Origin: Pirellulales bacterium | GTDB lineage: Bacteria > Planctomycetota > Planctomycetia > Pirellulales > Thermoguttaceae | Direction: 5' to 3' | Assembly: GCA_016936015.1 (NCBI GenBank) | Contig: JAFGPV010000095.1 | Span: 1-34,678 of the forward strand | DNA length: 34,678 bases | Shown: positions 24,887 through 32,320 of the stretch, in pieces | Layout of the letters: every line of letters starts with the position of its first letter | How positions within the stretch are numbered: position 1 is the first letter of the stretch | The notes under the pieces: model-generated | Seen by the model: only the letters and a program-made list of their open reading frames with translations | Told to the model about the DNA's origin: nothing | Databases searched by the model: none | Translations under genes and position numbers: made by a program

Positions 24887-25942
24887 ATGCCGCCGCCGCG
24901 CGACGAAGACCTGTTTACCGACAGCACGATGACCTTCGGGGAGCACCTCGAAGAGTTGCGGCGGTGTTTATGGAGGGCCATTCTGGGCCTGGCGCTGGGC
25001 GTGGCGGCAGGTCTGTTTTTCGGCCGGCCGGTGGTGAACTTCATCCAGGCTCCCCTGACGGATGCGCTGAAGGAGTATTACGAAGCGGAGTCGCAGCAGA
25101 AGCTCGACGCGACCCTTGCCGCCCTGGGGAAGGGCGGGACGGAAAACGAGGCGTTCCGCAATCGGACCCGGCAACTCATCAAAGAGCAACGGATGCTGGC
25201 TGACGAGGCGTACGTCGATCCGGTCGAGATGTACGACCTGCTGAAGGAATTATATCCCCGGCAGATGCAGGACGTTCCTCCGCCGGCGACGCTTCCCTCC
25301 ACCGAGCGCGACGGGGGCCTGGTTCCCCTGTTCCTGTGGCACCGCCAGGCCGATGATCCGCGGGTCCAGCTCAAGAGCCTCAGCGCCCAGGAGACTTTCG
25401 GGATCTACATGAAGGCCTCGATTTTCGTGGGATTGGTGGTCTCCAGCCCCTGGGTCTTTTATCAGATCTGGCTCTTTGTGGCCGCGGGTTTGTATCCGCA
25501 CGAGAAACGCTTCGTCCACCTCTACCTGCCCATCAGCCTGGGCCTGTTCCTGCTGGGGGCCTCGGTGGTGTTTCTGTTCGTCTTCCAGCCGGTGCTGCGC
25601 TTCCTGTTTTCGTTCAACACCTGGCTGGGCATCGCCCCGGAACCGCGGATCAGCGAATGGCTGGGCTTCGTCCTTTTCCTGCCGGTGGGTTTCGGCATCG
25701 GGTTCCAGTTGCCGTTGGTGATGTACTTTTTAGAGCGGGTGGGGATTTTCACGGTCGAGGCCTACGTCCGGCAGTGGCGGCTGAGCGTGTTGATCATCGT
25801 GATCCTGGCCGCGATCCTCACTCCGCCGGACCCCTACAGCATGATGTGTCTGGCCGGCCCGCTGGTGATCCTCTTTTTCGGCGGCATCTTCCTCTGCAAA
25901 TACATGCCCCGGCGGAAGAGGACGTTTGAAGAATTGAAATGA
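24887..25942 (+). CDS. tatC: Sec-independent protein translocase TatC
   Basis: A 351-residue inner-membrane TatC, receptor for twin-arginine signal peptides. FGEHLEELRRCLW near residue 17 is the cytoplasmic N-terminal signature; six helices are visible (for example ILGLALGVAAGLFFG, SIFVGLVVSSPWVFYQIWLFV, ISLGLFLLGASVVFLFVFQP, VGFGIGFQLPLVMYFLERVG and VLIIVILAAILTPPDP), with LYPHEKR after helix 2. The first external loop (about residues 55-170) is about 90-100 residues longer than in E. coli TatC and is charged. The tail is short and basic. No tatA/B gene is in the window. ATG 24887 is used because it alone yields the conserved N-terminus. Confidence 0.95.
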   Translation: MPPPRDEDLFTDSTMTFGEHLEELRRCLWRAILGLALGVAAGLFFGRPVVNFIQAPLTDALKEYYEAESQQKLDATLAALGKGGTENEAFRNRTRQLIKEQRMLADEAYVDPVEMYDLLKELYPRQMQDVPPPATLPSTERDGGLVPLFLWHRQADDPRVQLKSLSAQETFGIYMKASIFVGLVVSSPWVFYQIWLFVAAGLYPHEKRFVHLYLPISLGLFLLGASVVFLFVFQPVLRFLFSFNTWLGIAPEPRISEWLGFVLFLPVGFGIGFQLPLVMYFLERVGIFTVEAYVRQWRLSVLIIVILAAILTPPDPYSMMCLAGPLVILFFGGIFLCKYMPRRKRTFEELK

Positions 25943-25984
25943 GCAGAAAGACGAGAGATAAGGGATTAGAGATCAGAAATTACA

Positions 25985-26010
25985 CGTTCCGAAACTGGAG
26001 TTTCGGAACG
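25985..26010. terminator. 12-bp palindrome after tatC
   Basis: CGTTCCGAAACT and AGTTTCGGAACG are perfect inverted repeats with a 2-nt spacer. It lies between the convergent tatC and glnB-like genes, so it may act as a bidirectional terminator, or be another member of the dispersed palindromes. No T-tract follows. Confidence 0.5.
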
Positions 26011-26021
26011 AGGAGTAAGAA

Positions 26022-26057
26022 ATTATTTCATCCTTCATCCCTCATCCTTCATCCTTT
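26022..26057. repeat. Pyrimidine-rich TCATCC word repeat
   Basis: Four near-identical words of the TCATCCT/TCATCCC type in tandem (TTCATCCTTCATCCC pattern) between tatC and the P-II gene, ending at its stop codon. Confidence 0.65.
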
Positions 26058-26405
26058 TCAGATCGCTTCTCCGCCCCGTTCGCCGGTGCGGATGCGGATG
26101 CAATCCTCCAGGGGGAGGACGAAGATCTTGCCGTCGCCGACCTCGCCGCCCTGCCCGGTGCGGCTGCCGCGCATGATCGCGCTGACGGTCGGTTCCAAAA
26201 AATCCTCATTGACGGCGATCATCAATTGCACCTTGCGGGTCAGGTTGACGGAGATGTCGTGGCCGCGATAGACCTCGGTCTGCCCCTTCTGCCGGCCGAA
26301 ACCTTGTACGTCCATCACCGTCAGGCGAAAGACCTCGACTTCAGCCAGGGCGGCCTTGACCGCTTCCAGGTGATGGGGCTGGATAATGGCGATGATGAGT
26401 TTCAT
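26058..26405 (-). CDS. glnB: P-II nitrogen regulatory protein
   Basis: A 115-residue P-II protein, a homotrimeric sensor of ATP/ADP, 2-oxoglutarate and nitrogen status. It begins MKLIIAIIQP and has the GFGRQKGQTEVYRG T-loop and the GDGKIFVLPLEDCIRIRTGE C-terminal signature that includes the ATP-binding B- and C-loops. At position 51, where the uridylylated Tyr is normally found, the sequence has Ile (RGHDIS), so it cannot be modified by GlnD in the usual way. An own promoter (26468-26440) precedes it. The upstream gene on the same strand is a porin; no amtB or glnA is seen. Whether it is the GlnB or GlnK type cannot be fixed, so the symbol is provisional. Confidence 0.93.
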   Translation of the reverse strand: MKLIIAIIQPHHLEAVKAALAEVEVFRLTVMDVQGFGRQKGQTEVYRGHDISVNLTRKVQLMIAVNEDFLEPTVSAIMRGSRTGQGGEVGDGKIFVLPLEDCIRIRTGERGGEAI

Positions 26406-26439
26406 GGGGATCTTCCATTAAAAAAAGCCGGGTGAGCTA

Positions 26440-26468
26440 ATATTACCGTTTCATAGCGGACGATTCAA
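26440..26468 (-). promoter_or_regulatory. Sigma70-like promoter of the P-II gene
   Basis: On the minus strand, TTGAAT (26468-26463), a 17-nt spacer and TAATAT (26445-26440) form a good sigma70-type promoter; the start would be near 26433, 28 nt before the ATG at 26405. This means the P-II gene need not depend on the upstream porin promoter. Confidence 0.55.
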
Positions 26469-26485
26469 GTCTCGCCGATCAATAA

Positions 26486-26539
26486 TTGTCGCCTTTCGCT
26501 CTGCGAAAGTAGCGGTTTTCGCAGAGCGAAAGGCGACAA
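26486..26539. repeat. Perfect 23-bp palindrome (CGCCTTTCGCTCTGCG)
   Basis: Arms 26486-26508 and 26517-26539 are perfect complements around an 8-nt loop (GTAGCGGT). It lies between the porin and the P-II gene; on the minus strand it is downstream of the porin stop, so it could also end porin transcripts. The high, perfect symmetry suggests a dispersed mobile-type repeat rather than a simple terminator. Confidence 0.85.
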
Positions 26540-26590
26540 ATTCGGCAGTTATTCTTCGGCCGGTCAAGGGGCGCAAGCCGGAGAGGGGCG

Positions 26591-27829
26591 TCAATAGGTG
26601 AAAATCACATCCAGCCCGCCGCTGAGTTGCGTGGTGGCCTGCCCGTCGTCAAAGGGATTGCCGCCGCCGGTCGTGCCGTTGTACCAATCGTAGCGCAGCT
26701 CCGGCCGGATGAGAAAGTTCGCCCGGGGCTTCCAGTTCAGGCCCAGCGTCATCTCGGAGTAGTTCCCGGAGTTCCCGGCGATCACCCGGACGCCGTCGTC
26801 GTCGCGGAACCACTCGATCCGGCCGCCGAAGCCCAGGCAATCGTTGATGGTATAGGTCAGGTATTGGTTGATCCCGTACCAGGCGGTGGAATCGGGCCGG
26901 TTGTAGTTCATGCCGTAATCGTGTTGGAAAATGTAGGTCCACTTTTCGGTCAGCTTGTAGGTGAACACGATACTTTGCATGAAGGCGTCGTTGTCCGGGG
27001 CGCCTTCGAACGCCCGGCCGGTCCCCCAGTAACCGGCGCAGAGGTACCAGGCCAGCGAGGCCTTTTCCGAGAAGGTCAGCGTCAGGCCGCCGAGGAAGGA
27101 TGAGCCGGTGTTGTTGTTGCCGAACCCGGCGTCCCACCCGTTGACCCAACCGGCGCTGCCGCTGAGCTTGTCGCTGATCTGGTAGGTGGCCAGGGCGCCG
27201 GTGTGCGTAAACGGCTCGGCGTAATAGAACGTGTAGGAGTGCGTATAAAAGAAGTTGCCCGTGGCGGGGAAGACCTCATAGCCGATCAGCGTGAAGAAGT
27301 GGCCGAGCTTGACTTTCAGCCTCTTGTAGGCCACTTCGGCGTACAACTGGGGCATCGCCGAGCCGTACAGCGGCGCCCCGTCGTGGGTGAAGGAGCTGGT
27401 CCAGTTCCAATCGAAGCTGTGGTCACCGAAGCATTGGGCATCCGGGCAGTCGACGCCGAACATGTAATCGACGCGGCCGCCGATGTCCCAATCGCTTTCC
27501 GAGGTGTCGGTCGCCCGCTCGGCGTAGATCCAAAGCTGATCGGCGTTGAAATCCGGCTGATCGCGCAGCCCGAGCGGTCCGTTGGTCGTCGCGTCGTACT
27601 GGTTGGTGTACAGACCGCCTTCGAGCCAGCCGCTGACCTTGATTTCGCGCTTTGCCAGGAAGTTCGGTTGCGGCAGGGTCCAGGGATCGCCCGGATCGCA
27701 GGTAAAGATCCCCAGCCCGCTGCCGGGATTGCGGGAGGCGTTGCCGCCCTCGCCCGCAACAACATAGGAATGTCCAAGAATCGTCAGGCCGAAAACCGTG
27801 CAGATAAAAATCCACGTATTGAGTTTCAT
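26591..27829 (-). CDS. BBP2-type outer-membrane porin
   Basis: A 412-residue protein with a signal peptide (MKLNTWIFICTVFGLTILGH to VVAGE, about residues 1-25). The mature part matches the planctomycete putative beta-barrel porin 2 family: SGWLEGGLYTNQYD, QPDFNADQLWIYAERATD, the LKVKLGHFFTLIGYEVFPA segment, and a C-terminus LSGGLDVIFTY with terminal Tyr. Repeated amphipathic strands run through the middle. The start could also be the ATG six bases upstream; no strong Shine-Dalgarno sequence is visible. A 7-bp leader hairpin lies about 55 bp upstream. It precedes the P-II gene on the same strand, so a nitrogen-related uptake role is possible but unproven. Confidence 0.85.
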   Translation of the reverse strand: MKLNTWIFICTVFGLTILGHSYVVAGEGGNASRNPGSGLGIFTCDPGDPWTLPQPNFLAKREIKVSGWLEGGLYTNQYDATTNGPLGLRDQPDFNADQLWIYAERATDTSESDWDIGGRVDYMFGVDCPDAQCFGDHSFDWNWTSSFTHDGAPLYGSAMPQLYAEVAYKRLKVKLGHFFTLIGYEVFPATGNFFYTHSYTFYYAEPFTHTGALATYQISDKLSGSAGWVNGWDAGFGNNNTGSSFLGGLTLTFSEKASLAWYLCAGYWGTGRAFEGAPDNDAFMQSIVFTYKLTEKWTYIFQHDYGMNYNRPDSTAWYGINQYLTYTINDCLGFGGRIEWFRDDDGVRVIAGNSGNYSEMTLGLNWKPRANFLIRPELRYDWYNGTTGGGNPFDDGQATTQLSGGLDVIFTY

Positions 27830-27881
27830 CGTCATCACAGTTGTTCGAGAAACGACAGCTACATATCGACCGCCTCGCCCC

Positions 27882-27903
27882 CCGAGGATACTATCGTCCT
27901 CGG
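27882..27903. promoter_or_regulatory. Leader hairpin upstream of the porin
   Basis: CCGAGGA and TCCTCGG (7 bp) with an 8-nt loop lie 53-74 bp upstream of the porin ATG on its strand. It may shape the transcript leader; no promoter boxes were found with confidence. Confidence 0.4.
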
Positions 27904-27991
27904 AACAAACAGCGAATGATGGAAAAGCGGGCAGGGATGCAGAATGCCGTCTACTTATAGATACATTACGCAAGGTAATATTTTTCGATCT

Positions 27992-28921
27992 TCACTCGTT
28001 CGCGGCCATGTCCTCAAAGAGGGCGTCGACGAAGCTCTCGGCGTCAAAAAGCGCCAAATCCTCAGCCTTTTCCCCAACGCCCACGTATTTGACCGGCAAG
28101 CCCACCTGCTTGCGGATGGCCACCACCACGCCGCCCTTGGCGGTCCCGTCGAGTTTGGCCAGCACCAGGCCGGTACATTTCACCGCATCGGTAAAATGTC
28201 GCGCCTGGCTGATGCCGTTCTGACCGGTGGTGGCGTCGAGCACCAACAGCACTTCGTGCGGGGCCTCGGGAATCTGTTTGCCCAGGACGCGGTGGATCTT
28301 GGTAAGCTGCTGCATCAAGCCCTGCTGGGTTTGCAGCCGGCCGGCCGTATCGACGATGCAGACGTCCGCCTGGTTGGCGATCGCCTGGGCCAACGCGCGA
28401 TGGGCCACGCTGGCCGGATCGCTCCCCGGCGGGCCGGTGACGATCTCGGCCCCCAGGCGGTTCGCCCAGATGGTCAGTTGCTCGACGGCCGCCGCCCGGA
28501 AGGTGTCGGCCGCGCCTAACACCACATTTTTTCCTTCCTCCTGGAACATCCGGGCCAACTTGGCGATGGTCGTCGTCTTGCCGCAGCCGTTTACGCCGGC
28601 CACCATGATGACGGTCGGCCCTTCCGGAGCAAAGCGGATCGGCTCTTCCGGCTGGGCCAGCAGCACCTTCAGCTTCTCTTTGATCCGATCCAGCACGGCC
28701 TGCATTTCGACCACCCGGGCGCGAAAATTCGTGCGGATATCGTCAACCAGTTCCTGGGACGCCTCGACGCCCATGTCGGTGCGGATGAAGATCTCGTACC
28801 ACTCTTCGCAAAAGACGTCGTCTACCAGCCGCCCCCCGCCCTTGAACAGGTCGCGGATGTCGGTGCGCATCAGTTGGGCGGTCTTTTTCAGCCCTTTTTT
28901 GAATTTGTCGAGAAAGCCCAT
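27992..28921 (-). CDS. ftsY: Signal recognition particle receptor FtsY
   Basis: A 309-residue SRP GTPase, which docks ribosome-SRP complexes at the membrane. The N-domain begins MGFLDKFKKGLKKTAQLMRT; the G-domain has the P-loop GVNGCGKTTT (109-118), the DTFRAAA element (139-145), DTAGRLQTQ (191-199), and LAKLDGTAKGG. The acidic A-domain of E. coli FtsY is absent, which is common outside the proteobacteria. The ATG at 28921 gives the family start; the frame upstream is translated from a GGGATT word repeat, and no Shine-Dalgarno sequence precedes it. It follows nusB in the same direction, with a 101-bp gap. Confidence 0.97.
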   Translation of the reverse strand: MGFLDKFKKGLKKTAQLMRTDIRDLFKGGGRLVDDVFCEEWYEIFIRTDMGVEASQELVDDIRTNFRARVVEMQAVLDRIKEKLKVLLAQPEEPIRFAPEGPTVIMVAGVNGCGKTTTIAKLARMFQEEGKNVVLGAADTFRAAAVEQLTIWANRLGAEIVTGPPGSDPASVAHRALAQAIANQADVCIVDTAGRLQTQQGLMQQLTKIHRVLGKQIPEAPHEVLLVLDATTGQNGISQARHFTDAVKCTGLVLAKLDGTAKGGVVVAIRKQVGLPVKYVGVGEKAEDLALFDAESFVDALFEDMAANE

Positions 28922-28927
28922 GATGGA

Positions 28928-29037
28928 GGGATTAGGGATTGGGGATTGGAGGGAGAAATCGGGATTCAAGGATGAATTGTAATAGATGCACCATGAGTTT
29001 TCAGCCCCACATATTGTCTTGTCTAATCCCCAATCCC
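28928..29037. repeat. GGGATT word repeats, inverted
   Basis: GGGATT occurs three times in close succession at 28928-28947, and the inverted version TAATCCCCAATCCC is at 29024-29037. The right part overlaps the 3' end of nusB. The words may pair to form a stem across the ftsY-nusB gap. Confidence 0.65.
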
Positions 29038-29442
29038 TTCTTTCTCCTTTCCGTGCATCACGCGATCGAGGATTCCGTTGACGAACTGGGCCGAGTGGGC
29101 AGAGCCGAAGCGTTTGGCTAACTCGACGGCCTCGTCGATGGCCACCCGGGGCGGCGTGTCGGTGTGGAGCAACTCGTAGGCACCCAGCCGCAAGATGTTC
29201 CGATCGGTGGCGGCCATCCGCTTCAAGGCCCAGTGCTCGGCGATTGTCTCCAGCAAGGGATCCAACTCCCCGCGGGTCTGCCGCACGCCCGAGATCAGGC
29301 CGCGGGCGAACTCTGCCAGTTCCTCCGACCGCAGCCGCCGGGCGATCAGCGCATCTCCGTTCTCCAGGCTCCCCTCCGGATTCAGATCGTCCTGGTACAG
29401 GACCTGAAAGGCGACTTGTCGTGCTCGGCTGCGTCGGGACAT
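29023..29442 (-). CDS. nusB: Transcription antitermination factor NusB
   Basis: A 139-residue NusB, which binds boxA with S10 in antitermination of rRNA operons. It begins MSRRSRARQVAFQVLYQDDL, continues with a LISGVRQTRGELDPLLE helix and ends with the conserved AIDEAVELAKRFG and VNGILDRV segments. The ATG at 29442 lies 4 bp after the ribH stop, so translation is coupled to ribH; the longer frame upstream is a shadow of ribH. The last codons (EGIGD and stop) are read from a GGGATTGGGGATTAG word repeat. The ribH-nusB order is a common bacterial arrangement. Confidence 0.96.
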   Translation of the reverse strand: MSRRSRARQVAFQVLYQDDLNPEGSLENGDALIARRLRSEELAEFARGLISGVRQTRGELDPLLETIAEHWALKRMAATDRNILRLGAYELLHTDTPPRVAIDEAVELAKRFGSAHSAQFVNGILDRVMHGKEKEGIGD

Positions 29443-29446
29443 CGGG

Positions 29447-29962
29447 TTATTCGGGAATCGCCCGGAGTCGGGCCAGGAGATTGACCATTTCCAGGGCGGC
29501 CTCGGCGCAATCGACGCCCTTGTTGCCGATCCGTTTCTCGGATACGTCTTTGCCGGTGGTGGCATGGTCGCCGCCGGAGCGGGCGATGGCCTGCTCGAGG
29601 GTGTTGCAGGTCAGCACGCCGAACAGGACGGGCAGTTGATGCCGCACGCCGATCTCGGCCAGCGCCAGGCTGACCGCCCGGTTGATGTGCTGGTCGTGCG
29701 TCGTCTCCCCGCGGATGACCGCCCCCAGGCAGATCACCGCGGCGTAGCGGCCCGAGGCGGCCAGATGGGCGGCGACCGTGGGAATTTCAAACGCCCCGGG
29801 AACCCACGCCACGTCGATCTCCTCCTCCGGCACGCCGTGCTTGACGAGCGTCCCGACGGCCCCGTCCAGCAGCCGCGAGGTGACGATCTCGTTGAACCGC
29901 GAAACGACCACGGCGAACCGGGCGTTCGGGGCTTCCAAGGAGCCTTGGTAGATGTTAGGCAT
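29447..29962 (-). CDS. ribH: 6,7-dimethyl-8-ribityllumazine synthase
   Basis: A 171-residue lumazine synthase, penultimate enzyme of riboflavin synthesis. [20 protein letters not shown] opens the core; WVPGAFEIP holds the substrate-binding PGAFE motif, and [14 protein letters not shown] carries the catalytic His region. The usual C-terminal helix is present. ATG 29962 is chosen; an ATG 30 nt upstream adds residues derived from an AAATCTC word repeat and is not needed. It forms a tight unit with nusB; the other rib genes are not in the window. Confidence 0.97.
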   Translation of the reverse strand: MPNIYQGSLEAPNARFAVVVSRFNEIVTSRLLDGAVGTLVKHGVPEEEIDVAWVPGAFEIPTVAAHLAASGRYAAVICLGAVIRGETTHDQHINRAVSLALAEIGVRHQLPVLFGVLTCNTLEQAIARSGGDHATTGKDVSEKRIGNKGVDCAEAALEMVNLLARLRAIPE

Positions 29963-29970
29963 GGATAGGA

Positions 29971-30003
29971 AATCACAAATCTCAAATCTCAAATCTCAAA
30001 TTG
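29971..30003. repeat. AAATCTC word repeat
   Basis: Three to four tandem copies of CAAATCT-type words lie between the rho stop and the ribH start. It is AT-rich compared with the surrounding genes. Similar AT-rich words are at 31550-31582 and 32250-32274. Confidence 0.65.
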
Positions 30004-30037
30004 AACGAAATGAAACTCAATCCTCTCTCCTCTCCCC

Positions 30038-31483
30038 TCACATATTCATATTCATGCTCATCAGGAACTCGGCGTTGGTCTTGGTCTTGCGCAGCCGGCC
30101 GACGAGCAGTTCCATGGCGTCGGGGGGATTCATGTCGTTTAAGACGCGACGGAGGATGGTCACGCGGCGGTGTTCCTCGGGATCCAGCAGCATCTCTTCG
30201 CGTCGGGTGCCGCTGTGGTTGATGTCGATGGCCGGCCAGATCCGTTTTTCCAGCAGCCGCTGGTCCAGCGAAATCTCCAGGTTGCCGGTTCCCTTGAACT
30301 CCTCGAAGATCACGTCGTCCATGCGGCTGCCGGTCTCGATCAACGCGGTGGCGATGATCGTCAGCGAGCCGCCCTCCTCGACCTTCCGGGCGGAACCGAA
30401 GAATTTCTTGGGCCGGGTCAGGGCGTTGGCGTCCACGCCGCCGGAGAGGATCTTGCCCGAGGTGGGACACTCGGCGTTCCACGCCCGGGCGTAACGGGTG
30501 ATCGAATCGAGGAAGATCAGCACGTCGTGGCCGTACTCGACCATCCGCTTGGACTTTTCCAGGACCATCTCGGCCACCTGGATGTGCCGGGCGGAGGATT
30601 CGTCGAAGGTGGAGCTGATCACCTCACAGTGCGGTCCCTTGACCTGCCGCTCCATGTCGGTCACTTCCTCCGGCCGCTCGTCGACCAGCAGCATGAAGAC
30701 GTAGATGTCGGGATAGTTGGTCAAGGCCGCCTTGGCCATCTGTTGCATGAGGATCGTCTTGCCGGCCCGCGGGGGGCTGACGATCAGGCCCCGCTGGCCG
30801 AAGCCGATCGGCACGACCAGGTCCACCACCCGCATCTCAATCAGATCGGGCGTGGTCTCCATGCGGATCTGCTGGTCGGGATGCAGCGGAGTCAGGTCGT
30901 CGAAGGAGATTTTGGAAGCCGTCAGATTGGGATCTTCCCCGTTGATCGCCTCGACCCGCAGCAGGGCGAAGTACCGCTCGTTCTCCTTCGGCGGGCGGAT
31001 CTGACCCGTGACCCAGGCCCCCGTCTTCAGCCCGAACCGCCGGATCTGGCTCGGCGAGACGTAGATGTCGTCCGGGCAGGAGAGGTAATGGTAATCGGGA
31101 CTGCGGAGGAAGCCGAATCCGTCGGGCAGGATCTCCAGGGTTCCCTGGCCGTACATCAGGCCGTGCAGCTTGACCCGCTCTTTGAGGATGCGGAAGATCA
31201 ATTCCTGCCGCTTGACGCCCGAAATCTCGGTGAGGTTCTCCTTCCGGGCCTCCTCGATCAGATCGGCCATCGACATCTTCTGCAGCGCGGAAATGTGCGT
31301 GTCGCCCGACTGCTCCAGGAGCTGCATCTCCTCTTGGGGATCCCGGCCGCGGTCCATTTCGACGGCCAGTTCCTCGGCGATCGACAGCGGATCGTCCTCG
31401 TCGTCGAGATGATACTGGGGAAACTCCCCACGGCGGCGGTAAGGAGAAAAAGACGGATCATTGCGATCAGGGGACATGTTCAT
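30038..31483 (-). CDS. rho: Transcription termination factor Rho
   Basis: A 481-residue hexameric RNA helicase that ends transcripts. An acidic N-terminal extension of about 60 residues precedes the Rho N-domain ([14 protein letters not shown]) and the cold-shock RNA-binding fold ([13 protein letters not shown]). The ATPase core has the Walker A motif [19 protein letters not shown], and the Walker [11 protein letters not shown] with the Q-loop region. The C-terminal motif around [16 protein letters not shown] is also typical; the tail is MSMNMNM. The start was taken at ATG 31483 with AGGAG close upstream; ATG 31477 is equally possible. It lies between coaE and ribH on the same strand. Confidence 0.97.
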   Translation of the reverse strand: MNMSPDRNDPSFSPYRRRGEFPQYHLDDEDDPLSIAEELAVEMDRGRDPQEEMQLLEQSGDTHISALQKMSMADLIEEARKENLTEISGVKRQELIFRILKERVKLHGLMYGQGTLEILPDGFGFLRSPDYHYLSCPDDIYVSPSQIRRFGLKTGAWVTGQIRPPKENERYFALLRVEAINGEDPNLTASKISFDDLTPLHPDQQIRMETTPDLIEMRVVDLVVPIGFGQRGLIVSPPRAGKTILMQQMAKAALTNYPDIYVFMLLVDERPEEVTDMERQVKGPHCEVISSTFDESSARHIQVAEMVLEKSKRMVEYGHDVLIFLDSITRYARAWNAECPTSGKILSGGVDANALTRPKKFFGSARKVEEGGSLTIIATALIETGSRMDDVIFEEFKGTGNLEISLDQRLLEKRIWPAIDINHSGTRREEMLLDPEEHRRVTILRRVLNDMNPPDAMELLVGRLRKTKTNAEFLMSMNMNM

Positions 31484-31549
31484 GACTCTCCTGGACAAGG
31501 CGGGAAACGGTGGCCGGCGCACGAAAAGCGCCCGCGGCGGGATGTATTA

Positions 31550-31582
31550 ATTGTAAATCAAATTATTTCAAATTTCAAATTG
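31550..31582. repeat. AT-rich word repeat at coaE 3' end
   Basis: Repeated words such as CAAATTATTTCAAATTTCAA lie between coaE and rho. The left part encodes the coaE C-terminus and stop (see coaE). Confidence 0.6.
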
Positions 31583-32221
31583 CCTATTGCAAAACTCCGC
31601 CCACCAGCGATCCACCCGGGCCTGGGTCTCCTCCGGCGGACCGCCGTTGTCGATCACGGCGTCGGCCCGGGCGCGTTTCGATTCCGGCGCCTGTTGGGCC
31701 TTTTGCCGGGCGGTAAACTGCTTCTCCGACCAACCGCGGGCCAAGGCCCGCTGACGCCGTACCGCCTCCGGGGCATCGACGAACAACAAACAGTCGCAAA
31801 ACCGGTCCCAGCCGGCCTCCAACAGCAGCGGGGCGTCGAGCACCGCCGCGGAACGTCCGGCGGCCGACAGCTCCTCCGCCTGCCGCTCCAACCGTCGGGC
31901 GATCTCTGGATGGAGCAATTTCTCCAAAAAGGCCCGGTCGCGGGGACCCTCCGGCGGTGGGGCGAAAACCCGCTCCGCCACCGCCACGCGGTCGATCGTT
32001 CCGTCAGGACCAAATACGGTCGCGCCCCAACGCTCCCTTAACTTTTCTTGTACGGCAGAATCCTGCAACGCTTCGTGCCCCGTCCGATCGGCATCCAACA
32101 CGCCCGCGCCGCATCGGGCCAAGCACCGGGCGACCCAGCTCTTACCGCCGGCTACGCCGCCGAGCAGTCCAATGATTTTTAACTTCGCGAAGGAAGGGGA
32201 TCGAACGGGCGGGGAGGACAA
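31568..32221 (-). CDS. coaE: Dephospho-CoA kinase
   Basis: A 217-residue P-loop kinase that phosphorylates dephospho-CoA, the last CoA step. The Walker A motif GGVAGGKS is at 21-28, LDADRTGHEAL follows, and LLHPEIARRLE and the DAPLLLEAGWDRFCD lid region are as expected. There is no ATG before the P-loop in this frame; a TTG at 32221 is the earliest reasonable start and the exact N-terminus is uncertain. The C-terminal NRQFEI and the stop are read from an AT-rich word repeat. It lies directly downstream of polA (99-bp gap) and upstream of rho, a planctomycete-like polA-coaE-rho order. Confidence 0.94.
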   Translation of the reverse strand: MSSPPVRSPSFAKLKIIGLLGGVAGGKSWVARCLARCGAGVLDADRTGHEALQDSAVQEKLRERWGATVFGPDGTIDRVAVAERVFAPPPEGPRDRAFLEKLLHPEIARRLERQAEELSAAGRSAAVLDAPLLLEAGWDRFCDCLLFVDAPEAVRRQRALARGWSEKQFTARQKAQQAPESKRARADAVIDNGGPPEETQARVDRWWAEFCNRQFEI

Positions 32222-32249
32222 GGTGGGATGGGGGGAAGGGGATTATATT

Positions 32250-32274
32250 ACTGCAAATTGGTAACTGCAAATTG
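32250..32274. repeat. Direct repeat ACTGCAAATTG
   Basis: Two exact 11-nt copies (32250-32260 and 32264-32274) with a 3-nt gap in the polA-coaE gap. The same type of AT-rich word is seen at 29971 and 31550. Confidence 0.65.
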
Positions 32275-32320
32275 AACCAAGCCGCTTGCGGCTTCGCACG
32301 CCACCGGTGGATTTTAACAC

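Noticed and set aside
29971-30003. Tandem AAATCTC words as a possible CRISPR array
   Set aside because: The units are about 7 bp and directly adjacent, with no spacers and no cas genes nearby.
30170-32041. 623-codon plus-strand frame opposite rho and coaE
   Set aside because: It spans two well-supported genes on the minus strand and shows only low-complexity, shadow-like composition.
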